NCBI GenBank assembly: GCA_031258505.1
Contig: JAIRMT010000048.1
Location: 1 to 9,757, forward strand
Reading direction: 5' to 3'
DNA from: Treponema sp.
GTDB lineage: Bacteria; Spirochaetota; Spirochaetia; Treponematales; Breznakiellaceae
Length of the DNA: 9,757 bases
This document shows positions 1 through 7,517 of this stretch, one piece after another. Each line of letters opens with the position of its first letter. Within the stretch, counting starts at the first letter, position 1. The notes beneath the pieces were generated by a model, which did not search any database, was not told the DNA's origin, and worked only from the letters and a program-made list of their open reading frames with translations. The position numbers and the translations under genes are program-made.

Positions 1-264
1 GCCCGCTACTGGAACAAAGTTCACCATACCGAAGGGCATTTGTGGGGCGGACGGTTTACCTCAAAGATTATCGAGAATGTGGAGCAGCTTCTCAATACGC
101 TTAGGTATATTGATGAGAACCCGGTGAAGGCGCATTTGGTGGCGAAGGCTGAGGACTGGGAGTTCGGCGGCTTATACCATGATCTGCATGGACGCGTTGA
201 TGTAGTAGATATACCAAGGAGCGCTATTCAGAGCTATGCTGCGGTACAGTTTCAGCTTGAGTGA
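1..264 (+). CDS. REP-associated tyrosine transposase (Y1/IS200-like), C-terminal part, 5' end outside window
   Basis: The reading frame is open from base 1 to a TGA at 262-264, giving 87 visible residues; the N-terminus lies off the left edge. The residues around EGHLWGGRF followed by LRYIDENPVKAHLV and EDWEFGGL match the C-terminal half of the Y1 transposase family that includes RAYT proteins (single-stranded DNA transposases or housekeeping nucleases acting on palindromic REP sequences). The Tyr of the RYIDENP helix may be the nucleophile, but I did not verify this by alignment. The HUH metal-binding motif would lie upstream, outside the window, so I cannot tell whether the gene is intact. 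An internal ATG at 40 is in frame but falls inside the conserved block and is not a sensible start. The DNA just downstream contains repeats and a stem-loop that could be its targets (inference). Confidence 0.8.
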   Translation, partial: ARYWNKVHHTEGHLWGGRFTSKIIENVEQLLNTLRYIDENPVKAHLVAKAEDWEFGGLYHDLHGRVDVVDIPRSAIQSYAAVQFQLE

Positions 265-321
265 GCTGTGTCAGAGACTTCACGCTGTCCCCATACCGGG
301 CGCTCTTGATAGGCCCTTATT

Positions 322-449
322 CATAGCTTTTGCCGCACCGCCTTACAAGCGCGTTTCAACATAGCTCTTGTCGTGCCGCCGTCTTATCCTCGCCTTGGAA
401 CCTCTGTCCGTTTCAACATTTGGATTTGCTGCCGGGTCGTTGAACCGGA
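322..449. repeat. Imperfect direct repeats plus stem-loop downstream of the transposase gene
   Basis: This covers most of the non-coding gap 265-522. Bases 322-342 and 360-380 both read CATAGCT..TTG..G..CCGCC and agree at 17 of 21 positions. Each is followed by an exact GTTTCAACAT, at 353-362 and 410-419. The second copy begins an inverted repeat: TCCGTTTCAAC (407-417) pairs with GTTGAACCGGA (439-449) with one mismatch, leaving a 21-nt loop. CTTGATAG also occurs twice (305-312 and 469-476); the second copy supplies the proposed -35 box of the downstream gene. REP-like palindromes often flank RAYT genes, so a REP-type role is possible. No gene is visible here. Confidence 0.45.
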
Positions 450-469
450 GTTCGTCAAGCCGGTCCGCC

Positions 470-499
470 TTGATAGAATGGCTCATCTTAGCTTAATAT
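470..499 (+). promoter_or_regulatory. Candidate sigma-70 promoter for the EF-G2/alcohol dehydrogenase unit
   Basis: TTGATA (470-475, five of six matches to TTGACA) is followed after 18 nt by TAATAT (494-499, four of six matches to TATAAT). Transcription would begin near 506, leaving a short leader that carries the AGGAG ribosome site at 511-515, 7 nt before the ATG at 523. Position and spacing are good, but the call rests on consensus matching only. Confidence 0.45.
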
Positions 500-522
500 A
501 CCTGTGGACAAGGAGCGGGACT

Positions 523-2550
523 ATGCTGAAAGCAATGCGAAACATCGGAATCATGGCGCACATTGACGCCGGAAAGACTACTACTACCGAGCGGATTCTC
601 TACTACACAGGTAAAAGCCACAAGATTGGCGAGGTTGACGATGGCGAGGCAATCATGGACTGGATGGAGCAGGAACAGGAACGAGGCATCACTATCCAGA
701 GCGCGGCAACAACTATCTATTGGAAAGATTTTCAAATAAACATCATTGATACGCCTGGTCATGTTGATTTCACCGCTGAGGTGGAACGCGCATTGCGCGT
801 GCTTGACGGCGCTATCACTATCTTTGACGCAGTGCGCGGCGTTGAGCCGCAGACAGAAACTGTGTGGCGTCAGGCGGAACGGTACAAGGTTCCGTGCATT
901 GGTTATGTCAACAAGATGGACCGTATTGGCGCGGACTTTTATCAGGTGCTGGAAGACATTAAGGCAAAGCTGGGAGCAACGCCGGCGGCCTTGCAAGTCC
1001 CGATTGGCGCCGAGAGCGGCTTTGAAGGTGTTATCGACCTTATCAATATGAAAGAGCTTCGCTGGGATGCCCAAAGCGATGGCGATCGGATGATTGAAAG
1101 CCCTATTGCGCCGGAACGAGAGGTAGCGGCGCGGGAATGGCGCGACAAACTTATCAGTGAGCTTGCCAATGTGTCTGACACTATTGGCGATAAGTACCTC
1201 GCTGGTGAGAACATTGACGCGGTACTGTTCAAGACCGAGTTGCGCAAAGCAGTGTTAAGCCGCGCAATTCTCCCCATGTTCGCGGGCGCGTCCCGGCGGA
1301 ATATGGGGGTTCAGCCGCTCATTGATGCAGTGCTTGACTTTCTGCCCGCGCCTGATGAGGCGGCACCGACGCTTGGTCATCACCTCAAGAAGGATGAGGC
1401 AGTGTTGGTTCCCTGCGACCCTAAAGCCACACCTCTGGGACTGGTATTCAAGATACAGAACGACCGGGAGGCTGGCGCATTCTGCTACGTGCGTATGTAT
1501 TCCGGTTCAATCAAGCATGGAACCGCTGTTTTCAATGTGGGTAAGCGCAAACGGGAGCGGGCGAACCGCATCCTGCGTATGCACTCCAACAAGTCTGAGC
1601 CTATGGACAGCCTTAGCGCTGGCGACATCGGCGTTATTATTGGTATGAAGCTGGCGCAGACCGGCGACACCATTGGCAGTGAGGGCTATCCTGTGGTGCT
1701 GGAAAAGATGCAGTTCCCGGAACCGGTCATATCAGTCTCAATCGAACCAAAGACCCTGTCCGAGCAGGACAAACTCAAGGACATACTCGCGCTTCTGTCG
1801 CGGGAAGACCCAACCTTTACCACCCGCGATAACGAGGAAACTGGTCAGCTCATCATCTCCGGCATGGGCGAGCTACACCTTGACGTATTGGTAACACGCA
1901 TTCTCAAGGAGTACAACGTTAGCGCTAAAGTGGGGAATCCGCAAGTAACGTACCGCGAGTCAGTGAGCAAGGTGGTAGAGAAGAGTCAGCAGTTTTCGCG
2001 CATCATTGCTGGCAAGGAAAATGCGGCAGCGCTCACCCTGCGCGTTGCGCCGATGGAGCGTGGCGCTGGGAACCAGTACACCTGCACGGCAAAGATACGG
2101 GACATACCGTCGGAGATACTAGGTGCGGTGGAGCGCGGCGTTACGAGCGCCCTGGCGTCTGGCATAGCGCTTGGCTACCCCTGTATTGACGTAGGTGTAA
2201 CCCTCATTGACATTCATTACTCGGAACTGACCGGTACGGAGTTTGCGTTTGAAGCCTGCGCCAGTCTATGTTTTGACGAAGCCTGCCGTGATGCTGGTCC
2301 TATTCAGCTTGAACCTATTATGACGGTTGACCTTAGTTCCCCACATGAGTTTGTTGGTGATGTGATCAGTCTTGTTACTCAGCGTGGCGGGCAGGTTTTG
2401 AGCATTGACTCAAAGCCGCATGTGGATCAGGTGAGGGCGCTTGCGCCCATGGCGAAGATGTTTGGTTTTATGACCTTCTTGCGCTCGACAAGTCAGGGGC
2501 GGGCGAGCTTCACGATGGAGTTTGCCCATTTTGAGAAGCTGGGGAAATAG
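523..2550 (+). CDS. fusA: Elongation factor G paralogue, EF-G2/mtEFG2 (spdEFG2) type, probable ribosome recycling GTPase
   Basis: This is a 675-residue translational GTPase. The start is the ATG at 523, preceded by AGGAG at 511-515; the frame is open further upstream but those residues are not EF-G-like. GTPase motifs are intact: P-loop AHIDAGKT (12-19), switch I ERGITIQSAA (53-62), DTPGH (76-80), NKMD (130-133). Domain II, III, IV and V segments follow in order, ending in the typical QGRASFTMEF. The switch I region resembles mitochondrial EF-G2 more than ordinary EF-G. In domain IV the usual SGGRGQYGHV loop is replaced by IAGKENAAAL (about 495-504), and the position of E. coli His583 is Ser567. 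Known EF-G2 proteins (human mtEFG2, Borrelia EF-G2) work with RRF in splitting post-termination ribosomes and do not translocate; I infer the same role here. The alcohol dehydrogenase gene follows after 3 nt. Family membership is near certain, the subfamily likely. Confidence 0.93.
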   Translation: MLKAMRNIGIMAHIDAGKTTTTERILYYTGKSHKIGEVDDGEAIMDWMEQEQERGITIQSAATTIYWKDFQINIIDTPGHVDFTAEVERALRVLDGAITIFDAVRGVEPQTETVWRQAERYKVPCIGYVNKMDRIGADFYQVLEDIKAKLGATPAALQVPIGAESGFEGVIDLINMKELRWDAQSDGDRMIESPIAPEREVAAREWRDKLISELANVSDTIGDKYLAGENIDAVLFKTELRKAVLSRAILPMFAGASRRNMGVQPLIDAVLDFLPAPDEAAPTLGHHLKKDEAVLVPCDPKATPLGLVFKIQNDREAGAFCYVRMYSGSIKHGTAVFNVGKRKRERANRILRMHSNKSEPMDSLSAGDIGVIIGMKLAQTGDTIGSEGYPVVLEKMQFPEPVISVSIEPKTLSEQDKLKDILALLSREDPTFTTRDNEETGQLIISGMGELHLDVLVTRILKEYNVSAKVGNPQVTYRESVSKVVEKSQQFSRIIAGKENAAALTLRVAPMERGAGNQYTCTAKIRDIPSEILGAVERGVTSALASGIALGYPCIDVGVTLIDIHYSELTGTEFAFEACASLCFDEACRDAGPIQLEPIMTVDLSSPHEFVGDVISLVTQRGGQVLSIDSKPHVDQVRALAPMAKMFGFMTFLRSTSQGRASFTMEFAHFEKLGK

Positions 2551-2553
2551 TCT

Positions 2554-3666
2554 ATGCATATTGATTACTTTATGCCCACCAGAGTTGTGATGGGCGAAAA
2601 CTGTGTGTTTAAAAATCGTGAGCTTTTCGCTGGTTTGGGGAAAAAGGCCATGCTTGTAACAGGAAGAAATTCCGCTAAACAGAATGGCGCTCAGGCTGAT
2701 GTAGAAAAGGCGCTTGTTGCTAATGGCCAGGCATGGGCGCTCTACGACAAGGTGATGAGTAACCCAAACGTTGAGTGTATCCGCGAAATTGTAAATGTGA
2801 TAGCAGCGGAGCAGTGCGACTTTGTAATCGCTATTGGCGGCGGTTCACCTTTGGATGCGGGCAAAGCAGCGGCAGCGCTGGCCTGTGCGCCGGAGACAGA
2901 GTCGGCCTTGCTGTTTTCTACCAGTTTCACTTCGGCCCTGCCCATTGTGGCAATCCCAAGTACCGCCGGAACTGGCTCTGAAGTTACCCGTAACGCGGTA
3001 CTGACGAACCACCAGGCCAAGAACAAGGCTTCAATGGCTGGGCCTGCCATGTTTCCTCGCTGTGCATTTCTGGACGCCAGATACCTGAGTACGCTTTCCA
3101 TGAGTATCACCATTAACACTGCTGTTGACGCCCTGTCCCACGCCATTGAAGGTATGCTCTCAACACGGGCGTCGCTGTTCAGCGATATGCTGGCAAAAGA
3201 AAGCATCGCCCTCATCGCCAAGTGCTATCGGCGAGGGGATTGGGAGTGCCAGACACGGGAAGAACTGTTCAGCGCCTCCACCCTGGCCGGCATGGTGATC
3301 GCCAACGCTGGAACAGTCGCGGTTCATGCCATGGGCTATATGCTCACCTATAATCGTAACATCGACCACGGACGCGTCACTGGACTGCTCTTGGGTGAAT
3401 TTCTTAGGTTTGCCCAAAAAACCGAGCAGGGTAAACATGCAGGCCGCATCAATGAAATCCTCGCAAGCCTCAGCATGAAAAGCCTTGATGAGTTCTGCGC
3501 GGTTCTGGACACGCTCTTGAGCGCGTCAGGACCACATGAACGCTTTGAACAATCCGAACTTGCGGCTTATGCGGCCCAAGCAGTTACAGCGAAAAACATA
3601 GCCAATGGCATTGCTAAACCAAGCGAGCGAGACATTTTGGACATTTTTATGAAGTCTCTCACGTGA
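2554..3666 (+). CDS. Iron-containing (group III) alcohol dehydrogenase
   Basis: A 370-residue protein, close to the family norm of 380-390. Group III dehydrogenases interconvert alcohols and aldehydes using NAD(P)H and a divalent metal, normally Fe2+, in the cytoplasm. The nucleotide-binding GGGSPLD lies at 95-101 and the conserved STAGTGSEVT at 136-145. All four metal ligands expected by comparison with FucO are present: Asp192 and His196 in DALSHAIEG, His258 in VHAMGY and His272 in IDHGR. No signal peptide or added aldehyde dehydrogenase domain is present, so this is not an AdhE fusion. It starts 3 nt after the EF-G stop, with GGGGA about 8 nt upstream of the ATG, so it is probably cotranscribed. 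Substrate (ethanol, butanol, propanediol or another) cannot be told from sequence. A fermentative role in aldehyde reduction is likely. Confidence 0.92.
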   Translation: MHIDYFMPTRVVMGENCVFKNRELFAGLGKKAMLVTGRNSAKQNGAQADVEKALVANGQAWALYDKVMSNPNVECIREIVNVIAAEQCDFVIAIGGGSPLDAGKAAAALACAPETESALLFSTSFTSALPIVAIPSTAGTGSEVTRNAVLTNHQAKNKASMAGPAMFPRCAFLDARYLSTLSMSITINTAVDALSHAIEGMLSTRASLFSDMLAKESIALIAKCYRRGDWECQTREELFSASTLAGMVIANAGTVAVHAMGYMLTYNRNIDHGRVTGLLLGEFLRFAQKTEQGKHAGRINEILASLSMKSLDEFCAVLDTLLSASGPHERFEQSELAAYAAQAVTAKNIANGIAKPSERDILDIFMKSLT

Positions 3667-3687
3667 TTTAGGAGTACGACATACCGT

Positions 3688-3716
3688 CCCCTTACAGGGA
3701 TAACGTTACGTTATCG
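3688..3716. terminator. Small palindromes between convergent genes, possible bidirectional terminator
   Basis: The gap between the dehydrogenase stop and the cheB stop is 44 bp and holds two short inverted repeats: CCCT-TAC-AGGG (3689-3699), and GATAACG-TTA-CGTTATC (3699-3715), a perfect 7-bp arm pair that overlaps the cheB stop codon. There is no T-run on either side, so an intrinsic terminator is only weakly supported. Confidence 0.3.
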
Positions 3717-4880
3717 CACTGCTTTAGCTAGAGAGCAGATGCGTTCAGCCATCTTGTCCAGAGGAACTTGTTCCATCACATGGCCGAGTTCGTGCGCGAC
3801 TCTCGGCATACCATAGACAACAGCGCTGGCCTCGTCCTGACCAATGGTGAGACCGCCTTCACGGTAAATTGTGCCGAGCTGTTCAGCGCCGTCGCGTCCC
3901 ATACCGGTCATAATGATACCGAGTGCGTGGTTGCCGTAGGCTTTAGCAACTGATGCAAACAGTACGTCGGCGGAAGGCCGGTGTCCACTCACCAGCGGAG
4001 CGTCGGAAAGATGCACAATGGACGCGAGAGGCTTCCGCTCCACTTCAAGGTGCTTGTTACCTTGGGCAATAAGGATACGGCCTTGCTTGATCAGGTCTCC
4101 TTCCTCAGCTTCCTTCACCTCAAGGGGACAAACGCGATCAAGGCTTTTGGCAAACTCATTCGTAAAGCCCGGAGGCATGTGCTGAACAACCACAATAGGA
4201 ACTTTGAGATCAGCGTCAAGACGGGCAAACACCTGCCTCAGCGCGTCAGGCCCGCCGGTTGAAATGCCGATGGCAATAATTTCCGTTTTACCCGGCTTAC
4301 GCAGAGGCGTGGGGGCTGTTACCGGGCCAGAACTTGACGAGACAAACCCGCTCAGAGTCTGCTTGATATTTTCAGCGCTATGCAGGGAGAAAGACGACGA
4401 ACTTGCCGCAGGGGGCGACGTCAATGTGGGCGCTGCCGGGGTATCTGACGGCTTCTTCCCGTGCATTCTGCGATAACGTCCGCCGTAACCCAAGAGCATG
4501 TGTATAAGATTATCTTTCACCAGATGAATGTCCGTTGATATGGAACCGGACGGTTTTTGGATAAAGTCAGATGCACCCAAGGCCAGCGCTTCCATGGTTA
4601 TCTCCGCTCCACTCGAAGCCAGGGATGAGAGAATGATAACTGGAATCGTAATTCCCAGTTTCTTGCGTTCCTTGAGGAACTCAATACCATTCATTTCCGG
4701 CATCTCAAGATCAAGCACGATGATATCAGGCTCAACACGAGGAATCTTCCGTAAAGCAAAGATCCCGTTCATGGCTTTGTCAGCAACAACCAATCCTGGG
4801 GTCATCTCTATCATTTTACCAATGAGGTTACGCATAAGCGCCGAATCATCAACAATCAATACGCCAATGTCATCAGCCAT
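3711..4880 (-). CDS. cheB: Chemotaxis response regulator protein-glutamate methylesterase/glutamine deamidase CheB
   Basis: This 389-residue protein has the complete CheB layout. The N-terminal receiver domain has acidic pocket Asp11-Asp12, phospho-acceptor Asp57 in LDLEMPEMNG and Lys109 in IQKPSG. A linker of about 55 residues (142-196), rich in Ser, Pro and Thr, follows. The C-terminal esterase carries the catalytic triad Ser207 (GISTGGPDAL), His234 (VVVQHMPPGF) and Asp330 (TGMGRDGA). When phosphorylated by CheA, CheB removes methyl groups from chemoreceptor glutamates and deamidates specific glutamines, giving sensory adaptation. The ATG at 4880 is preceded by GGAGGG (4884-4889) with a slightly short spacing. 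It follows cheR by 12 nt, so the two opposing adaptation enzymes are probably cotranscribed. No cheD, cheA or receptor gene is in the window. No key residue is missing. Confidence 0.96.
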   Translation of the reverse strand: MADDIGVLIVDDSALMRNLIGKMIEMTPGLVVADKAMNGIFALRKIPRVEPDIIVLDLEMPEMNGIEFLKERKKLGITIPVIILSSLASSGAEITMEALALGASDFIQKPSGSISTDIHLVKDNLIHMLLGYGGRYRRMHGKKPSDTPAAPTLTSPPAASSSSFSLHSAENIKQTLSGFVSSSSGPVTAPTPLRKPGKTEIIAIGISTGGPDALRQVFARLDADLKVPIVVVQHMPPGFTNEFAKSLDRVCPLEVKEAEEGDLIKQGRILIAQGNKHLEVERKPLASIVHLSDAPLVSGHRPSADVLFASVAKAYGNHALGIIMTGMGRDGAEQLGTIYREGGLTIGQDEASAVVYGMPRVAHELGHVMEQVPLDKMAERICSLAKAVR

Positions 4881-4892
4881 ATTCCCTCCAAA

Positions 4893-5714
4893 TTAAATAA
4901 ATTTTCGATATAGGGTAGCCCACTCGGTTTTTACAAACTCAAACTGGGTATCCATGCCAAAGAGAGACTCAGAATGGCCTATAAACAAAAAGGACTTTGG
5001 AGCCATTGAATCCCAAAAACGCTTAATAACTGCAAGCTGCGCGATTTCGTCAAAGTAGATAATCACATTCCGACAAAATACTATGTCAAGATTACGCTGA
5101 CCAGAGTCGTTTCTAAGGTTGTGATAGTCAAAACGTATCTTGGACATAAGCGTCGGCTTCATCTTGTACCCGCCCGCTACCTTGTCGCAATATTTCCTCA
5201 GATAGTCATCAGGAATGCCACTGATGCGGTTATCTGCGTAGAAGCCCTCTTTCGCGGTCATAAGACACTTGAGGCTAATATCACTCGCCACAATCTCAAA
5301 TTTAAAGTTAGGCGATAGAATCTCGCTCAAGAGCATAGCAATACTATAGGGTTCTTCGCCAGTGGAACAACCTGCACTCCAGATACGCAAGGTATTATTG
5401 AAAGAACTATGTTTCAGCTTGATAAGCTCAGGCACGACAAACTTCTCAAGCGTATCAAATTGTCCTTTATTCCGAAAAAAACTGGTGAGATTCGTGGTAA
5501 CGGAGTCAAGAAATGCCCTGAACTCCTCCTTATCCCTTGAAACTATATCAAAATACGTCCGCATCGAATCAGCCCGCTTCTCCCGCAGACGCTCTCGTAG
5601 TCTGCTTTCCAGTATGGGGCGATTCGTAGCGGTGAACTGGATACCACTCGCATTATAGATAAGTGCACGATATAACTCAAACTCAGCGTCGTTAAGAAAA
5701 ACAGCATCTGCCAT
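4893..5714 (-). CDS. cheR: Chemotaxis protein-glutamate O-methyltransferase CheR
   Basis: A 273-residue protein, normal CheR length. The N-terminal helical CheR_N domain (about 1-85) ends in TTNLTSFFRN, a CheR hallmark. The SAM-binding Rossmann domain contains WSAGCSTGEEPYSIAM (112-127), ASDIS (143-147), VFCRNVIIYFD (212-222) and GHSESL (246-251). It transfers methyl groups from SAM to receptor glutamates, opposing CheB. There are no C-terminal TPR repeats. The ATG at 5714 has no recognisable Shine-Dalgarno sequence; the upstream bases are AT-rich and the tetR stop is only 9 nt away, so translation may depend on coupling. Base composition is clearly lower in G+C than in the methyltransferase and kinase genes upstream (22 of 60 at 5041-5100 against 40 of 60 at 6841-6900, counted by eye). 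Confidence 0.96.
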   Translation of the reverse strand: MADAVFLNDAEFELYRALIYNASGIQFTATNRPILESRLRERLREKRADSMRTYFDIVSRDKEEFRAFLDSVTTNLTSFFRNKGQFDTLEKFVVPELIKLKHSSFNNTLRIWSAGCSTGEEPYSIAMLLSEILSPNFKFEIVASDISLKCLMTAKEGFYADNRISGIPDDYLRKYCDKVAGGYKMKPTLMSKIRFDYHNLRNDSGQRNLDIVFCRNVIIYFDEIAQLAVIKRFWDSMAPKSFLFIGHSESLFGMDTQFEFVKTEWATLYRKFI

Positions 5715-5723
5715 ATTTTTATA

Positions 5724-6356
5724 CTAAAGCTTAGTTACAACACTGTCAACGACATGATACAAGGTTGTGCTTAGTTGACGGATGCAGAGCGCTGAACTCT
5801 GTTTTAGTTCCCCTACTTCAGAACGCTTAAGCACCGTTAGCCTGAATATAGCCAGCTCCAGAAAGCCGTAAAGCAGATCGCCAACTTCCCGCACGTTAAG
5901 CGGCATAAGCTCGCCAGCACGAATCCCCTCAATGATCATGCTTGAAAAAATGTGCCGCATCCTGATGGTTCTGCGCTTGACCAGCTTATTGGCGTCATCC
6001 CGCAAAAGCAGGTAATCTCGAATCACCAGAAGCAGGCGGCGGTTCTCCTCCAGCCGCGCTAAGATTAGAGCGAAAACCGCCGTAAGCTTGTCCACGCTGT
6101 TGAGCGTGGCATCCTGCCGCACTGAATGGACATCAGCCTCAATGGTTTCCATAAATTGCTTGATGCTGTAGTTGAATATCTCTTTCTTATTATTAAAATA
6201 AGTATACAATATCGTTCTAGTTATACCGCAGAGGTCCGCAATCTTCTGAAATGTCGCGTTCTCAAAGCCTTCCCTTATAAACACGTCCAGCGCCTTTTCC
6301 AGTATATCCCACCGCCGTTTTTCATGCTCTACCATAAGGCTATCCCAGTTGCTCAT
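5724..6356 (-). CDS. TetR/AcrR-family transcriptional regulator
   Basis: About 210 residues from the ATG at 6356, the usual TetR size. The N-terminal DNA-binding domain reads ILEKALDVFIREGFENATF, then helix-turn-helix KIADLCGITRTILYTYF (38-54) and NKKEIF, the TetR pattern. The C-terminal helical domain (about 65-210) would bind a ligand and dimerise, but its sequence does not show which ligand. The ATG at 6356 overlaps the end of the methyltransferase gene by 17 nt. An alternative ATG at 6335, 4 nt after that stop, gives 203 residues and a slightly better upstream GGGA; either start is possible. The frame stays open to 6434 but those residues are the shadow of the upstream gene. Its place directly before cheR suggests it may regulate this transcript or a linked function (inference). 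Target and effector are unknown. Confidence 0.88.
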   Translation of the reverse strand: MSNWDSLMVEHEKRRWDILEKALDVFIREGFENATFQKIADLCGITRTILYTYFNNKKEIFNYSIKQFMETIEADVHSVRQDATLNSVDKLTAVFALILARLEENRRLLLVIRDYLLLRDDANKLVKRRTIRMRHIFSSMIIEGIRAGELMPLNVREVGDLLYGFLELAIFRLTVLKRSEVGELKQSSALCIRQLSTTLYHVVDSVVTKL

Positions 6357-7506
6357 ACACAAAGAAATAGGACTGTAGCGCCCCATTGGTAAGCTCTCGG
6401 CAGGAATCCGCCTTTCTGCCGAAAAACGACTCAAAACCCGCGTGATTGCTTATAACCCCGAGCTTCCAGCCAGAGAAATTCCGGCTCAGGACTTCCATCT
6501 CCTGATAGGTACGCTCTGAATCAGCGCGATCCCCTAGCCGTTTCCCATAGGGCGGGTTAGTGATAATGAACCCCGCGTCAGCAGTCGGGGCATGGGCGGC
6601 CTTCATCGACAGTGTATGAAAATCCGGCAGCCACGGAAGCGGCATCGGCTCGCCGGCGACTTCTTTACCCAGCGCCAGCGTATATGCCCGCTGGGCGTTG
6701 ATACGTGCAATACGCACAAGCTCGGCGTCCGCGTCGCTTCCGAATATCCGCATGGTTCTGGAAAAATTGACCTTTGCGGCAAGCTCCTCCCGCACCATAC
6801 GCTCAATCTCTGGATCAGCTATGCCAAGATCGGAAAGCGCGAAAGCGCGCCCCAGCCCCGGAGCCATATCCCAGGCGTAGAGCGCGGCCTCAATAGCAAG
6901 CGTACCTGAGCCGCAAAAGGGATCGCAGAGGGGAAACTTCCGTCGCCAGCCTGCAAGCAGAAACAGTGCCGCCGCAGTGGTTTCACGCAGCGGCGCGACG
7001 CCACCTTCACGACGATAACCGCGCTTGAAGAGGGGTTCACCAGACAGATCAAGGAGCAAGGAAGCCTCGTCCTTTTCGATATAGACCCGGAGTTCCGCGC
7101 TTTTGATCGTGTCGGGAAGCCGCGCCAGCTTATATACCTCGCAGAGCCGTGCAGCGGCGGCCTTGTGCGTCATGGCCTGCACGGTGGTCTCGGCTTGTAA
7201 ACGGGAGCGGTTCACGCGAACCTTGGCTACACGCAGACCCATGGCTTTTGGAATAAAAGCTTCCCACTCAATGGACCTTGTTCCCTCAAACAGTGCGTCA
7301 AAGTCCGGCGCGAAAAAGCGTCCGGCCTCAAGCAGCACGCGGTCAGCGGTGCGGAGGCTCATAAGGGCGCGATAGAGCCCCGCAAGATCAGCGCGGAACC
7401 TCACCCGGCCAAAACGCGCGTCCAGTACGGGAAGCTCCAGCTTCCTGAGTTCATTTGCAACAACTTTTTCCACGCCGCCAGCGCAGAGTGCTACAGCGTT
7501 CATCAT
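6340..7506 (-). CDS. THUMP-domain class I SAM-dependent RNA methyltransferase (RlmL N-domain/YpsC-like, UPF0020 family)
   Basis: A protein of about 388 residues. The N-terminal part (MNAVALCAGGVEKVVANEL, then a THUMP-like region to about 155) is RNA-binding. It is followed by the family linker LFKRGYRREGGVAPLRETTA and a Rossmann methyltransferase with SAM motif CDPFCGSGTLAIEAA (194-208) and the catalytic motif ITNPPYGKRLGD (315-326) typical of N2-guanine or N6-adenine RNA methylation. By family this is expected to make m2G in 23S rRNA at the site of E. coli RlmL (G2445), in the cytoplasm. The C-terminal RlmK-like domain of the long E. coli protein is absent, as in YpsC-type members. No clear Shine-Dalgarno is seen. 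Possible starts are GTG 7515, ATG 7506 and ATG 7503; I chose 7506, 11 nt after the kinase stop. Its 3' end overlaps tetR. Confidence 0.9.
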   Translation of the reverse strand: MMNAVALCAGGVEKVVANELRKLELPVLDARFGRVRFRADLAGLYRALMSLRTADRVLLEAGRFFAPDFDALFEGTRSIEWEAFIPKAMGLRVAKVRVNRSRLQAETTVQAMTHKAAAARLCEVYKLARLPDTIKSAELRVYIEKDEASLLLDLSGEPLFKRGYRREGGVAPLRETTAAALFLLAGWRRKFPLCDPFCGSGTLAIEAALYAWDMAPGLGRAFALSDLGIADPEIERMVREELAAKVNFSRTMRIFGSDADAELVRIARINAQRAYTLALGKEVAGEPMPLPWLPDFHTLSMKAAHAPTADAGFIITNPPYGKRLGDRADSERTYQEMEVLSRNFSGWKLGVISNHAGFESFFGRKADSCRELTNGALQSYFFVYEQLG

Positions 7507-7517
7507 GCTTTGCACGG

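Noticed and set aside
353..419. Two GTTTCAACAT motifs resembling the edge of a CRISPR repeat
   Set aside because: Only two 10-base copies, unequal flanks, no third copy, no regular spacers and no cas genes.
373..522. 50-codon N-terminal extension of the EF-G frame
   Set aside because: EF-G proteins begin just before the RNIGIMAHIDAGKT block. The ATG at 523 has a well-placed AGGAG, and the extension overlaps the promoter and repeat patch.
493..1277. Minus-strand open frames within the EF-G gene
   Set aside because: Antisense shadows of a strongly conserved gene; products show no recognisable domain.
2742..3438. Minus-strand open frames within the alcohol dehydrogenase gene
   Set aside because: Shadows of an intact gene with all its metal ligands; no independent support.
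6357..6434. Longer start for the TetR gene
   Set aside because: The extra 26 residues fall in the coding end of the methyltransferase gene and do not resemble a TetR N-terminus, whose DNA-binding domain starts shortly after the ATG at 6356.
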